Made by a program: the position numbers and the translations under genes. A DNA stretch of 64,000 nt from NCBI GenBank assembly GCA_964034945.1, contig OZ035962.1, positions 84,899,942-84,963,941 of the forward strand. The letters run 5' to 3'. This DNA comes from Chrysopilus asiliformis (Eukaryota > Arthropoda > Insecta > Diptera > Rhagionidae). Positions 27,800-39,851 of this stretch are shown here, piece by piece; within the stretch, counting starts at the first letter, position 1; every line of letters starts with the position of its first letter. Under the pieces are notes generated by a model, which was not told where the DNA came from, made no database searches, and was given only the letters and a program-made list of their open reading frames with translations.

Positions 27800-28600
27800 A
27801 TATTTACTTTAAAAAATCCATTTGTTTAAGAGAGGGGGTAAGGAGTGATCGAATTGGATTTTAATGTATGGAACGGATATGTAAAATCATATTCGAAACG
27901 TTACCTTTATAAATTTTTCAATATGACTCACCGTTTTCGAGGAAATTGCAAAAAAACTGTTGTATGGGGGAGAGGGGAAGGAATGGTCTCAGTGGATTTT
28001 GATGTATAAACAAGTTATGTAAAATTATATTCTAAAGACAATTTATCTTTATAAATTTTGCCATGCGAAGCACAGTTTTCGAGAAAATAGGAAAAAATTA
28101 CTATACATGTATGGGAGGGGGCAGCAGTTGTCCGATTGGATTTTCATGTATGGATGAGTTATATAAAATCCTATTTTAAACACATTTTATAAACTTTTCA
28201 ATCAAACTCACCGTTTTCGAGAAAATTGCAAAAAACAAGAAAATTGCAAAAAAATGCACCGTTTTCGAGAAAATTGCAAAAAAAAAATACTATCAAATAT
28301 GTTGTATGGGAAGAGGGGAACCAATGGTTCAATTTTCCCCGTTCAAGAGCTTAGGCTAGCCGTTTACGAGAAACGCAACTAAACAAAATTTCAAGTCTCT
28401 AACTCAATCCTTTCGAAAGTCATGGTGTTCACGGACGGATGGACAGACAGGTGGACATGCGGAAATCAAAATATTTTTTCATACCTAACACCCTGGTGTA
28501 ATTCATTTTTGTATCCGATGATTGCTTCTATGAGTTACAAACGGTATACTAAATCTAGTTTACTTTTATATGATATATCATATAGAGTATGTACAATATA

Positions 28601-30113
28601 ATTACGAAAAAGCGAAATGGCGGGAGTATTCGATCAAGCGAAAATTATCATGACGTATTCTATGGACCGCCCCCTGGCACAAAAATCGATTTGAAAGTAT
28701 GTTTTTACATCAAATGAAACCAAAATATTTCCTATTCAGTTCTCCTTATACAAAAATAGAATATTGAAGTAATTTACAAATTACTAATGGACGACATTGA
28801 AATTGTCCACCATATGGATTTTGTCGTTATTTATTTGCGTTATGAAATAATAGCGCAATCTACACAATTAACCTGTCAGATAAAATCTGGTATTGCTCAG
28901 TTGACACCCTGTTGTGATTCTTCTTCTGATTTATCAATTACCGATACAAGATACCATCATCTTCTTGCAGGCATCGACATATAAGCAACCACAAATACTA
29001 AAGGGTCAGTCACTGGTGAACAAAATCCGCCTGAGATTCTAAGAAAATTCTAAGAGGTGCTGATTGAAAGTAAACGTGACTAGAAAACTCTATTTTCGGC
29101 ATCGTCAACATCTTCACGATTTCTTGAATAAAAATCGCCATCTAAGCCTATTTGAATGGTTCTGCCGAGAAATCCTCCAGTGCATAAAAATTTCTTCAGT
29201 TCTTTTTGCCAGCGGGCGTGCGGCGGCATTGTTTTTAGTGTATGTGATTAGAGTTTCTATGCAAAAATTTACGTTCTTCCACTACGTAAACTACTGCTGA
29301 GCTCTCATTTTGAAAGGCCAACGGCAGGTAAAGAGATAACAGAGATAACATTGGTCTAACCAATCAACGTATATTTGGCCAAACTGTGGTAAAAAGAATT
29401 TTTTTTTGCTTATCTTATAGCAAATTGATTTTGTATCAGAAAACAAACAGAAGACCGTCTTAAGAAAGCCAAAACCGATCCAAAGATCCTCCAGCTATTT
29501 ATAATCGAATTTGATAAAAGTCTAAGTTGATTTAGGAAGCGTTTTTATCTTTTGTCTTTGGTTAACTTAACTCATGACATCATGCGAATTCGAGAAAGAG
29601 ACATGGATTTGACCTTACGACGCGGAAAACTTCTTGGGACCATTAATGCTGAAAAACAACATTTGCAGTTAATCAATAAATAAAGAAAGACGTGAACTTT
29701 TTATCTCTTCATATTAATAAAGACCTCTAAAACAAACTTCTTGTGTATTTATCAAAAAAAAACTCACACAATTCAATCAAATTATGTATGATTTCATTAA
29801 AAGTGCTGAAAAAGTTGATGTTTTTAAGTTTTGTTTACTAAATGTCGCTACAATTTAGAAATTTGAATGTGGAATCTAAGGAATTTTAAAATGTGTGTTG
29901 CCAAAAACAAACAAAAAAATGAAAATGTAAAAAAGCTTTAATTAAAAAAAAAAAAAAATAAAAATATGAAAAAGCTTTTAAAAAATGTACTAAAAGGAAA
30001 GAAAAATAATTTTTTGGGCGCCGTGTATCAGAAATAAAAGCAAGATAAATATTTTTTATGGTTTTATCTCGTTTTTATTTCTAATATACAGCGCTGTAAT
30101 TCAATACAAGCTT
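28601..30113. other. Non-coding DNA, no gene seen
   Basis: 28787-28984 and 29064-29300 are open on the plus strand for 65 and 78 codons without a recognisable domain. A line atcatgacgtattctatgga near 28645 belongs to the same dispersed sequence as 37281 and 57260. Confidence 0.4.
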
Positions 30114-30553
30114 TTAACACTAGATTGCCCAAGCAAGTCATTTTGACTGCTTTTTAATTTCAATCAGAAAAACAATTATGTATATAATGACACAATTTGT
30201 TAGAATTTTGTGACTTTTTGTACAACATATAAATGCGTTTATTAATAATTGTAGTTACCTCCCCCCACCTTCATTTCCGGTATATATATAGGGGAGACCG
30301 GGTATGGTTGTCACATTTTTTGTTCTTTTGTATTTTTAGTGGCCATGTTCTTAGTTTAGCAGGATTTTTATATATCAGTAGATAATATACTTATTCTAGT
30401 TTAAAAATAAATAAAGACTTTTTCTCTAGCATTATCTATTGAGGAACAATTATAATTTTTTTGAAAAAATAAAAGTGTGACTTTTAACCCCGTGTCAGGG
30501 GCAGGTTGTCACTCATTTTGACTGCTTGACTTCCTTGGGCAATCTAGTGTTAA
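30114..30553. mobile_element. TTAA MITE (CACTAGATTGCC family) with an insert
   Basis: TTAA at 30114-30117 and 30550-30553; ends CACTAGATTGCCCAA on both sides; subterminal CAGTCATTTTGACTGC-type motifs. The first 170 bases closely match the copy at 43116. The centre is replaced by a partial copy (30291-30512) of the element found complete at 55259. Confidence 0.88.
30291..30512 (+). mobile_element. Partial GGGGAGACCGGG element, nested
   Basis: Starts GGGGAGACCGGGTATGGTTG directly after a TA run and matches the reverse complement of about 55985-56211 almost base for base, then stops at caggttgtcac. The other terminus is lacking. Confidence 0.85.
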
Positions 30554-30950
30554 TAATTCTTTTTAAATTTGATCTTTTTATTCATTTTGTATAATCAAAT
30601 ACTAATCAAAGTTATACTAAAACCGAAAAAAAACATTTGTCGTACGAGGAGGGGCGAATTTTAGTGGGTAAAAATTTTCCTTGAGAGACAATTTACCCAA
30701 TGGTGCAAACAGCATCAAAATTGCTCCACCGGTTCAGGAGATAGCCGAGGACGGGTTGACAGGCAAGAGGAGGGGGTAGATTGAATACACACATTTTGCA
30801 TTGTAGTCGGAGTCTCGTATCTGTGGAGAATTTCATATCAATCGAATGACGAGAAGTGGGTCAAAATTAGATTACAAGATTTGACCCTGACAAAAAAAAA
30901 CAGACAGACAAAAAGGCAAGCTAAATAAAAGCCTTTAAAAAAGAAAAAAA
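30554..30950. other. Non-coding DNA with an unclassified repeat tail
   Basis: ccggttcaggagatagccga (30729), followed by acagacagac and aagctaaataaaagccttta (30918), reads like the 3' region of a retroposed or Helitron-type repeat. No second good copy is in the window. Confidence 0.35.
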
Positions 30951-31480
30951 AAACAGAAAATTTTATTTGCATTTTTTCATAATAGTGCATAGTTTTCGAG
31001 GAATTTTCAAAAAACTGATTTTTTTTTTAAATGTGTTGAGAACCGTTAGAGATACGTAAAAGCTGTTGAAGCAAAAAATGTAGAAATTTTCATGTCCTTA
31101 AATTTTTGTTATATTCATTTTTCCCAAAAGCGTATAAGATTCGCAAATTTTTCGAAATTGTGTATTTTTCCAAAAAAAATGATATGGGAGTGGGAGATAT
31201 ATAGTAGCTATCGTTACAGCTAACGTTATACCTAACCTTACTTTTCCAAAAGGTTATAGAAAACTACGATTTTTGTAAAGCTTATTTACAAAAAATTTCA
31301 AGTCGCTACCTCAACGCGTTCTCGAGTTTTTCACATACGTGAAACGGACACACAGATATCGTCAGATAGATGCACGGACAATTGTCATATTTTTGCCTCA
31401 AAACGGATTTCGTACTAATCAGAACCCCCCTCCCTCGTTTTCGAGTCGGTCTTCGTCATGAATACAAGACTTTCCCGCTA
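30951..31480 (+). repeat. R3 GTCY-type repeat
   Basis: Same block order as 22616-23275: gaaccgttagagatacg, ttacttttccaaaaggttat, atttcaagtcgctacctcaa, acacacagata...gatgcacgga, aaacggatttcgtactaatc, tcgagtcggtcttcgtcatg. The end is cut by the MITE starting at 31481. Confidence 0.75.
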
Positions 31481-31756
31481 TACACTCAGAAAAATGTTCA
31501 GGTCAACTTTTTGTCAGGTTAACTCTGACCTTACAGAGGTTGCTGTAAGCCAGCTAGCGGTCAGAGTTAACCTATCTAAGGTCAACTCGTGCAGCTCCCA
31601 ATGCCCTACTTCACCTGCTGGTGGCTTAATTTCAGAATTTCTCCGACCACAGGTCAACTCAGTTTTACTTGCCCACATGCAAGCGAACGCGCGCCTGCCC
31701 GAGGCCAATTACGCCGTATGTAGGTCGTCGAGTTAGCCTCCATTTTTCTGAGTGTA
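31481..31756. mobile_element. TA-flanked MITE with CACTCAGAAAAATG ends
   Basis: TACACTCAGAAAAATG at 31481 and CATTTTTCTGAGTGTA ending at 31756 are exact inverted repeats, with TA at each boundary. An internal inverted pair AGGTTAACTCTGACC / GGTCAGAGTTAACCT lies at about 31517 and 31559. It is inserted at the end of an R3 copy, whose expected gaggaaagt tail resumes afterwards (31760). It is GC-richer than its surroundings, which makes it open for 92 codons, but no protein is recognised. Confidence 0.8.
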
Positions 31757-34700
31757 GCAGAGGAAAGTTATTACCTTAGGACTATCCAAACACAACTGTT
31801 GCAGTTGTTTTTTCTTCCTTTTTCTTAAACTTTTCTTCCTTTTTTTAAGCAGACAACAGCCTATTCCTACAGCGTATCCCTATTTTAATATCCTCACTTA
31901 CACCCCCTTTTATCGGCAATGTAACCTCGACTGGAATATACAACAAGTATTTATATGCCCTTTTACGTATTTTTAAGTTTCACAAGATTTTTTTTGTGTA
32001 AATTTCAAATTTCTTTTCGTGTTACGAAATTAATGGAGAAAGCTTTCTCCCAGATTATTTAATTGTTTACCGTGAAAGCCACGCCAAAAGGATTTCGAAA
32101 ATTAATTTTGAAACAATAAAAAACTCTTATCAACATCTAAACGAAATTGCCATCAACTTTAAGACATTAGAAGCGAGTTGTTGAAAACTTTTGATGCTGG
32201 CATCAATATTTACTCAGGTGGATGTCAGCAAAATACTCACATGGTTGCAGATTTGAGACAGCATTATCCATGTTAGTAGTAAAACTTTTAATAATGTTAC
32301 CTATGCATATATTCATATGTGTATTTAGGATACAAAATTACTAAAGAAGTTGATCGTTTGAAAAGTTAACACGTTTGAGGATGAAATTCATTTCACAAAC
32401 TCTTCCTTTGACTAATGGCGGCATGTAACAGCATATATTTTAGGAAATTATGTGTGCTTGTAAAAGTAGAATTTAACATTTTATGATGTATCAAGGATTC
32501 AAAAAACAAATGTCGTTTTTTTAATTAAGAAAGCGATGAAATTTCATTGGTAAAAGTTTATTAATTGAAAACACGTTACTGACGTAGTAGTTCTCATCCT
32601 TTTACCACCGAATGATGAAAGATACAACGATTTATTACTTCAATCCATCAACAGGAAGTCATCGAATTACTTTAATCCAATACGATCTTGTGTGTTTTAT
32701 CATCTGCTTGATACTTCTTCCCTGTTATTTCTGAAACATCTTAATTTAGTTAAACTTTGAAGAAACTATGGAGAATCTTATTATTTTTTTTCTAGAAGAT
32801 GTATGTGACCGTGAGCACTTCCAGAACACCTGAAGTAAATGAACCATATGCCTCCAGGTTGCAATGAAATCCTTATAGTACAATATCTTAGGACAAGAAC
32901 TAGAAGGCACAAGAGGAGACCAGAAGCACCACGTTTAGATAAAAAAAACTAATAAGCCTTTCGTAGGGATATTCCATGTTGTAACCCGAACCGCTTCTTA
33001 AACTCCAATATGAAAATATTTACATTTTCTGGATGAGGTGCCTGATGCCTGAATGGAGAGAACATATCCGTAATCAGCGACAACAACCAACAAGCGGCTG
33101 AATAATTTATGGTTCTCGGGATTCGCGATGATATTCCCCTGTTCTACTTTCTTGTATGCATTCAGAACCTACTCGTAAGGAGGATACTCGCTGCGGCTCC
33201 ACCATGATTCAATGATCGATGACTTCGTTTGTTTACACACCGTAAAAGCACAGGTAAAAATGATAAAACACAAACCTGGCCGGTTAGATGGGAGTATCAA
33301 CATTAATGTCGTCGGTATCCAGCACGGGACATTATCCAGGAGACACCACCAAACAGTCAGACACACGCGGGCACAACAGCTGAAAGAAAAGAGTGCGTAG
33401 TATCTCTCATCCAGGATATTTATGCTGTCCATGCTTTCTATAGGACAGCATAACTCATTCTACTACGCTGCGCTGGTGAATACACTTTATTCGTTTGGAA
33501 AACGACAAGAAAAACGTGTTTCCAGAGCTATGAGTATCCATAAATCAGGCGCACACTAAGCCAAGAGACCAAAGGCTAAATCAGCAAAAGGTTTTTCCAA
33601 TGTAATTTTTTATACCCTTTCTCCTTTCCCAGCCGCGACGATAGGTTTGTACAAATAATCACAAGCATCGCATTGAATATTCTAACCCTCTGGACGATGC
33701 TATTATTAATACTTTTTGTAACGATTTTTTTTTCTCGTGCAACATGTTGCTGTGTTTGTTAAATTCCAACATTATCAGCAATTTGTATTTCGTTGTAAAT
33801 TCAACAATATTTTTCTTACCTTTCATTGGAGTTTCATTCCAGGTACGCTAGATATGCATAAGTTAAAAGGGATCGTAGCTTAATTGGTTGAACCTTTTTA
33901 TTAAAATTTACTGCCAGATGACTTGGAGTTCGCGGTAAATCAAGATGAGTTAAGGGATTACCCAAGATTTAGAAGATAATATTTTGAATTATGTTTCGTT
34001 CCCGGTAATGTTAACATTGATTACAAATCGGGAGAGCTAAATGGGGTTCATTTGAAAGTTTGTTGCAGCGTGAACGATATACGGAATAATTTATTCATAT
34101 TAATAGTTATGGGTGCAACGAAAAGTCGTGTTTTATAATTGATTTAAGAATTTCGAAGGAGGAGACAAAATTATTATTTTTTTCAAATCAGTATTCTCCG
34201 ACTGAAAAGGATAATATAAAAAAATGATGGGGCTGTATAAAATATCGGTCATGCCACATTCGGGCTTCTAGGACCTCCCCCCTCCCCACTATATACCCTC
34301 TTTCGAGATTTTTTGATGAAGTTTAATACTGCAGGCTCCCCTACTCTCCCCTAAACGTCGAATTTTGACACTCTGTAATCGGGACAACCTCGAAATCGGA
34401 ACAGGAAATGGTCGGTCCCATCGGTGACCCGCTTTGGGAGATTTCACAATTTGGGCCAAATATTAGAATTATTTTATGTAATTTATTCATATATGCATTC
34501 CAATTTGAGCAAACAATCGAAAATACCAACCATCGTCGGGATTGTTGATTTACATAACAAAGAGAGGAGAATTTTTGCCAATAAAGGACATTTTTCTATG
34601 TTTCGAAACCTTACGGAGCTTAATTCAAGATTTCCAAGTATAAAAAATAAGAATTTTAGTAGATTGGAACAATGGTTGTTTTAATAACGTTTATTCTAGT

Positions 34701-34948
34701 ATTAATCACGTTCATTGTTGCTCGAAAATTTCGTGATCAATGTATCACCATTCCGTATTGAAATCAACTACGTTTATGTTAAAATTAACAATTTCCTTGA
34801 TCTCAAAAAAAATTTAATCATCAATGAGTCGTCAGTTATTTAATAATGCTGCATTGTTGATTTAATCATGTTCGTAGTTAATTTTACCATATTGTTGGTT
34901 AATCACGAAAGGTGCTTGAATCAACCAAGGGTTTTTCTTTCAGTGTTA
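31757..34948. other. Non-coding DNA, no gene seen
   Basis: A moderately GC-richer, complex stretch at 32820-33560 may be conserved regulatory DNA or an old repeat; no frame in it is recognised. The remainder is AT-rich. Confidence 0.4.
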
Positions 34949-35117
34949 AGGCCTGTGTCCACATGGAAGTTTATTTGCAGAAGTCGCTTCTAGCAGAGAC
35001 TTCTGGAAGTTTTTCCCGTGGAAACACTAACCGCAAGTGAACTTCCAGAAGTTGTGACTCCAGAAATCTCTTCCAGAAGCGACTTCTGCAAATAAACTTC
35101 CATGTGGACACAGGCCT
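34949..35117. mobile_element. PIF/Harbinger-like fold-back MITE
   Basis: Perfect inverted repeats of about 43 bp (AGGCCTGTGTCCACATGGAA and onward) and TTA on each side (34946-34948, 35118-35120). The 3-bp TTA duplication is typical of PIF/Harbinger. The short centre contains further CTTCTGGAAG-type inverted motifs, so nearly the whole 169 bp can fold. Confidence 0.85.
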
Positions 35118-35282
35118 TTAGATCAATAAATTTAACTAATAAAAATCAAACTAGAAAACTTTTCTAGAAAATTTGAAAAGTCTTTGAGTTCGAAAATTGG
35201 ACATAAACGTTAAAAATCGGTACAGAAAACCTTTAAAAAGATTGATTTTTCAGTGTATCAAAAATTGATAAAAATCTCTTAC

Positions 35283-35382
35283 CTGTATTAAATGGGATTC
35301 TCATCATTGGCCACCTCATCGATTACAATCATTGAAAGCGTAAAAATAACTTCTTCAATGTGATGGCAAAATACGACAGAAC
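35283..35382 (-). other. Candidate internal exon, perhaps Shank 5' UTR
   Basis: On the minus strand a T-rich tract and GGTTTCAG (acceptor) precede 100 bases that end AATACAG followed by GTAAGAG (donor). One frame is open for 30 codons and reaches TAA just before the donor, so it is unlikely to be an internal coding exon in that frame; an untranslated first or second exon fits better. Position and strand are right for the Shank gene 23 kb downstream, but linkage is inferred only. Confidence 0.3.
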
Positions 35383-37280
35383 CTGAAACCAAACAAAAAA
35401 AAATCGTTACTTCTCAAATAATCAAATAGTTAGATATCGTTAAATACGTTTCGGAAAGAATCATTAATCCAAAGCAAATATCATAAAAACGGGAAAAAAG
35501 CTACAAATCATTGTGGAACACCCTACAAGATCATCCACCCTCCGGGCCATCAACCCACTCGCGATTTTATTACTCGCCTTTGGGACAAGATCTCCTACTT
35601 GGATGTCGTATGACGTGAACAAAATTTGATTGCAGACACCCGGAAACGATCAAATCGAATCTATCCAAGAATTAATTAAAATTAGATTAAACATAAGTGG
35701 AGGAGACCCGTTTGCTATGGTTTGTTTGATCGTTCGTTCGTTCGTTGATCGCTGATTGTTAAGACAACACAATAGCATCTTAAGATCACAATTACGTCAA
35801 GGCTAATTCAGTGGAAGTAAGTAACAAGAGAACAAATATCAAGATCTAGGCGACTGTAATCCAGGTAGGTACACATATGGACATCATAGGTGAGATAGAA
35901 TCACATTTTGCTAATGGAAGAAATCAAATAATCCTATATGACGACCGACGATGCTTCAAAAGTTTCGCCTGGGGGTCTCAACGATCGACGATCCACAAGA
36001 TCAGGTTTTTATCGGACGTGGGTGGATTTGGGATTAGTCGAGGATTCGCCAATGCTGCTGCTAATGGACTCGTTGAATAGTACACACTGCGACTTATGCT
36101 GTGACGAATTCATAGCTGTAATAAGAAATTGTCGCAAATCAGTCAAGCCGTCTGCCGGTCTGTCTGTCTTTCTGTTGTCTGTTCAGCCTCTGCGAACAGA
36201 ACCGTGTCCGCCCATGCACAACGACGCCGAACTGCATGATGAATGGATCAGGGTAGATACATGCTGATGAACATATTTCAATGGAGTTGTGAATGTAACA
36301 GTGGAACCCCTACTTAGTGGAGTTTTTTTTAGTGTTTCTTTCATGTAAAAATTAAGAAACATTTCAAAAATGTAAAACCAACGTCAACTACGTTCTACTG
36401 TAAAATACATATACACTTTGATACTGTGAACTTCTAATGCTAATGGAGGTCTGGACTTTTGCCTATGATTAACAAGACTTTTATTTAATGTGTCTTGAAG
36501 TTGAACAAATCAAGTTGAACCTCGTCAGTCATGTTGATTGTGGCATTTGTTGTAAAAATGATGGATTGTTGATTTTTCCGTGAGGTTGATTGGGACTGGC
36601 CAGAGAGCAAAATCGAGTGATTTTTTTTTCGTCTTGGCTTCAGCCGAAGCAGATCACTGAAAATGGCTCAATTAACAATTTAATTTAATGAACCAAGGTT
36701 ATGCGAATTGAGCTGAGAAATTTTGTATCACTTCTAGTCAAACAGACAACGGAAATGAAGTGATCGTTGAAATGGTTATTAACCGAAAATGATCATTCAT
36801 TGATCTCCAATTGCTTTGAGTTTGCTTTGAAAGAAATTTTCAAGTTAAACTGACCTTGACCGATCTGGAAAAGTGTAAGAAAATTTAGATCTAGGGCGAT
36901 GTAATTTTATCGGTATAATATTAAAGTGAGAGAATATGTCTAAATTCATTTTCTCTGTAATTAATTAGTTTAATTAGATCTTGGAGTTATTGAACCGGCA
37001 AATGAATATTTTGAGGTCGGATGTTGGAAATTTAAATGATTTTTTTTATGTATCGATTGAAATCAACTTCATTTCAAGGTGTACAAATTAGCAACAGAAA
37101 ATGAAAAAAAAAATGATCGAGTATTTATTTTTTTGCAGCATTGATTACAATTTGCTGCATGCAAAAAACAAAAAAATTGAAAAATGGTTTACTTGCAAAT
37201 TTTCCTAAAATGTAATCCAATTTCCACCTATATATTTTGAGTGTGAATAGGGAAAAACGTGTGATCTTATAAAGAATATG
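35383..37280. other. Non-coding DNA with one unrecognised frame
   Basis: 35938-36267 is open for 109 codons on the plus strand with mixed composition but no recognised domain. 35520-36270 is GC-richer than its flanks and contains gatcgttcgttcgttcgttg, features often seen in regulatory DNA. Confidence 0.35.
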
Positions 37281-37444
37281 AGGGCTTGTTCATAAAATAC
37301 GTCACACATTTAAGGGGCAGGGAGGAGGTCTACGAGAGGATATTTACAAAAAATCCCACAGAAAAAATCGCAAAAAAGTGTGACGAAGTCCCAAGGGTTG
37401 GTTTCAAAAATCTAAAATTTGCGTGACGTATTTTCTAGACCGCC
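37281..37444. mobile_element. Short TIR element, GTTCATAAAATACGTCAC ends
   Basis: AGGGCTTGTTCATAAAATAC then GTCAC (37281) is roughly the reverse complement of GTGACGTATTTTCTAGACCG then CCC (ending 37444). Single-ended relatives lie at 28645, 53762 and 57260, usually next to long C or G runs. Target duplication not evident. Confidence 0.5.
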
Positions 37445-37529
37445 CGACGTAAAACAGACTCTGTATTTAATTTTCATACAAAAAAATCGTTTGAAAACCC
37501 TTTTTGCAAATTCCTGCACCAAACATATT

Positions 37530-38260
37530 TTTACTTTCCTGTACTATAGAAAGCAAGGTATTTTATTCATGACGGAGACCGACTCGAGAATGGGGCAGAT
37601 AGAAAATTTCACCGTCTCAGGCATAATTGAGGCGTTAAAAGCTAGAGCGGGACCAACCCATATAATCGAGTTTTTGAAGCTTTTCCACTCTGTACTATTA
37701 TTGACTGAAAATTTTTGGAAAAAAAATCTCTGGACTTTATTACTCAATGTTGAAACATTTTTTGGTGCATCCAAACATTTTTGTCTAAAAACTCCCTCAC
37801 AATAGTGATTCAAACACAAAAAATTCACGATTTCGGTCCACTCTAGCTTTTAACGCCTCAATTATAAGGAGACGAAATCCGTCTCAGGCATATTGATAAG
37901 GATGTCCGTGCATCTGTCTGTTGGTCTTCCATTTTATGTATGTTAAATAACTCCAGAACGCTTTGAGCTACCGACTTGAAATTTTTAATAAGTAAGTTTT
38001 GCGAAGAGTTTGCCGTCACCGATTGGAAAAGTAACGATAACTATAACGGGTACCTCCCAAAGATTTTTTTTTTGAAAAATACAAAATTTCTCGAAAACTA
38101 TGCGCTTTTGGGAACAATTGAATATATCAAAATTTAAAGGATTTAAAATTTTCTACATTTTTTACTTGAACGGCTTTTCCGTATCGGTTTTCAAGATATT
38201 TTTGTGTTGATCACAACTGAAATTTTTTCAGAAATTCTTTAACACTAACTACCACGTCAG
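37530..38260 (-). repeat. R3 GTCY-type repeat
   Basis: Reverse copy: actttcctgtactatagaaa at the left, gacggagaccgactcgaga, an internal stretch not shared with other copies (about 37600-37860, with taattgaggcgttaaaagct and its inverted partner), then gtgcatctgtctgttggtct, gagctaccgacttgaaattt and ttgggaggtacccgttat-type lines. Confidence 0.65.
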
Positions 38261-38292
38261 TCAAAAAGACCTGACACCTAACTGTACACAAC

Positions 38293-38808
38293 GGCCACAA
38301 TGAAAAACATAACAAAAGCTATAATTGCCAATTTGGCAAAATACGATTCGCAAAATACGATTTCATTCGTATGGGGGGTACCCCCCCTAATGGTCCATTT
38401 TCGCCCATTAACGAACTTAGCCTCGCATTTTACGAAAAACGGATCTGCGCAAAATTTCAAGTCTGTAGCTCAATCCGTGCGCCCGCAATCCGCGCGCCCG
38501 CAATCCGCGCCACAGACGGACGGACCAACAGACGGACGGACAGACGGACGGACGGACGGACAGACGGACGGACAGACGGACAGACGGACAGACGGACAGA
38601 CGGACAGACGGACAGACGGACAGACGGACAGACGGACGGACAGACGGACGGACAGACGGACGGACAGACGGACGGACAGGCAAAATTCAATTTTTTTTAT
38701 CATTCTAAACACACTGGTCTAATTCATTTTTGTGTGTGATGATCTTGGCGTTACAAACGGTAAGGCAAAGTTAGTATACCCTTTGGTATACATACCATAC
38801 GGGTATAA
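38293..38808 (+). repeat. R2 GTCY-type repeat, uninterrupted
   Basis: acaacggccacaatgaaaaacataacaaaag-type start, the palindromic ggggggtacccccc (38372), cattttcgcccattaacgaa, tttacgaaaaacggatctgc, agtctgtagctcaatccgtg, a long GAC array, then aacacactggtctaattcat and tggtatacataccatacggg at the end. It shares the tail wording (ctggt-taattcatttttgtg, gttacaaacggta) with R1. Its cccaTTAAcgaa is the empty site for the MITE in the sister copy at 42866. Confidence 0.8.
38512..38679 (+). repeat. Expanded GTCY array in the R2 copy
   Basis: About 42 tetramers of GACG and GACA in mixed order (GGACAGACGGAC pattern). The sister R2 copy at 42866 has only about 9 tetramers at the same place, showing growth of the array after dispersal. 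The DGRTDGQ-type frames here are by-products. Confidence 0.9.
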
Positions 38809-39240
38809 AAACTCTGATATGAAAAATGCTTGGAAAATGTCAAAAAATCGACATAAAACCGCCTTCAAAAAATGGTGAAAATATTTTGCTAATGGAAAAC
38901 TAACAAATTATTTTTAAAAAATTGGAAAACCCGGTATCGAATCAACTTTTTAAAAATCGCAAAAAATTCCGATATGGAAAATTTAATATGAAAATTGAAG
39001 AAAAAATTTCATCATGTCTATCCAGCCCCCTCCCCCTACCTGTCTTATTTCGTAATACCAAAAAAAATTAATTTGATTTGTAAAGATTTGATTCTGCATG
39101 AAAAATTCACTCTGAGTTTAATGCGCGCCTCCATAATGTATTCTCTTATTATTTTTCTCCTATTTTTTCTTTGTTTTTAGCCTTATTGATTTGAATATGT
39201 ATTCCATTATTAATTAAGATATATTTCACTAGACCCTTGT
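38809..39240. other. Non-coding DNA
   Basis: AT-rich; no feature recognised. Confidence 0.45.
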
Positions 39241-39851
39241 TTAACCTTCATCCGTCCCTCAAAAAAAATCACACTAAAGTTCCTCGGGTCTATTTTGACC
39301 CATAAAGGTTTAGTGTATACAAAAATCAAAAAACGAGTTTTTTTATGTTTTTTGAAATTTTTACAACATACAACAACATATGTATAACCCAAAAGACTTA
39401 TATATTGTTCTAATGAACTCTCCCCGAAAATAGCGGTCAAAAAACTTCATACAAAAATTGAGAAAAATGGCAGTTGAGTTTTTCCCAATTGACATCCAAC
39501 AAAATCGGTTTCTTATACCCGAGAAGTCACCCCGTTCGGTCAAAGATTTTAGATCCGTATTCTAGATATAGTTTACAAACACTAACTAATATAATATAAT
39601 ATGACTAAATTAAACATTTCTTATACGAATAACTGCCTTGGGTCATTTTAGACCCGAAGGTCTTTAGTGTGACTATTTTTGTAGCAGTGTAACGGGTAAT
39701 CGGAAGTTGCCAAATTTTTGCATACTGCTAGTTTACAATAAATAAGGCAAAGTCAAAAAATTTCAGGTTCGTAATATAAATATTTTTAAAGGTACAAGCA
39801 AACTAATTTCTGTTTGGGTCAAATTAGACCCGAGGGACGGAAGAAGGTTAA
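39241..39851. mobile_element. TTAA MITE with GGGTC...GACCC motifs
   Basis: TTAA at 39241-39244 and 39848-39851; ends CCTTCATCCGTCCCTC and (reverse complement) CCTTCTTCCGTCCCTC. Three internal palindromic motifs of the form GGGTCNNNNNNGACCC occur: ctcgggtctattttgaccca (39275), cttgggtcattttagacccg (39637) and ttgggtcaaattagacccga (39815). No transposase. Confidence 0.83.

Larger units (their letters stand above)
26545..28600 (+). repeat. R1 GTCY-type repeat split by a hAT element
   Basis: 26545-26612 and 27808-28600 together make one full R1 copy: acttaagaaaagctacaatg at the start, two gaggg/ggattttnatgtat blocks, repeated caccgttttcgagaaaattg (duplicated locally at 28210-28280), agtctctaactcaatccttt, a short (GAC A/G)n at 28433-28455, caccctggtgtaattcattt and the AT-rich tail. 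The hAT element at 26613-27799 interrupts it. Confidence 0.8.

Noticed and set aside
35938..36267. 109-codon plus-strand frame
   Set aside because: Composition is protein-like but nothing in it is recognised, and a second frame overlaps it; regulatory DNA seems as likely.
38300..38739. Several overlapping frames with DGRTDGQ or SVRPSVC repeats
   Set aside because: By-products of the GAC tetramer array in an R2 repeat.
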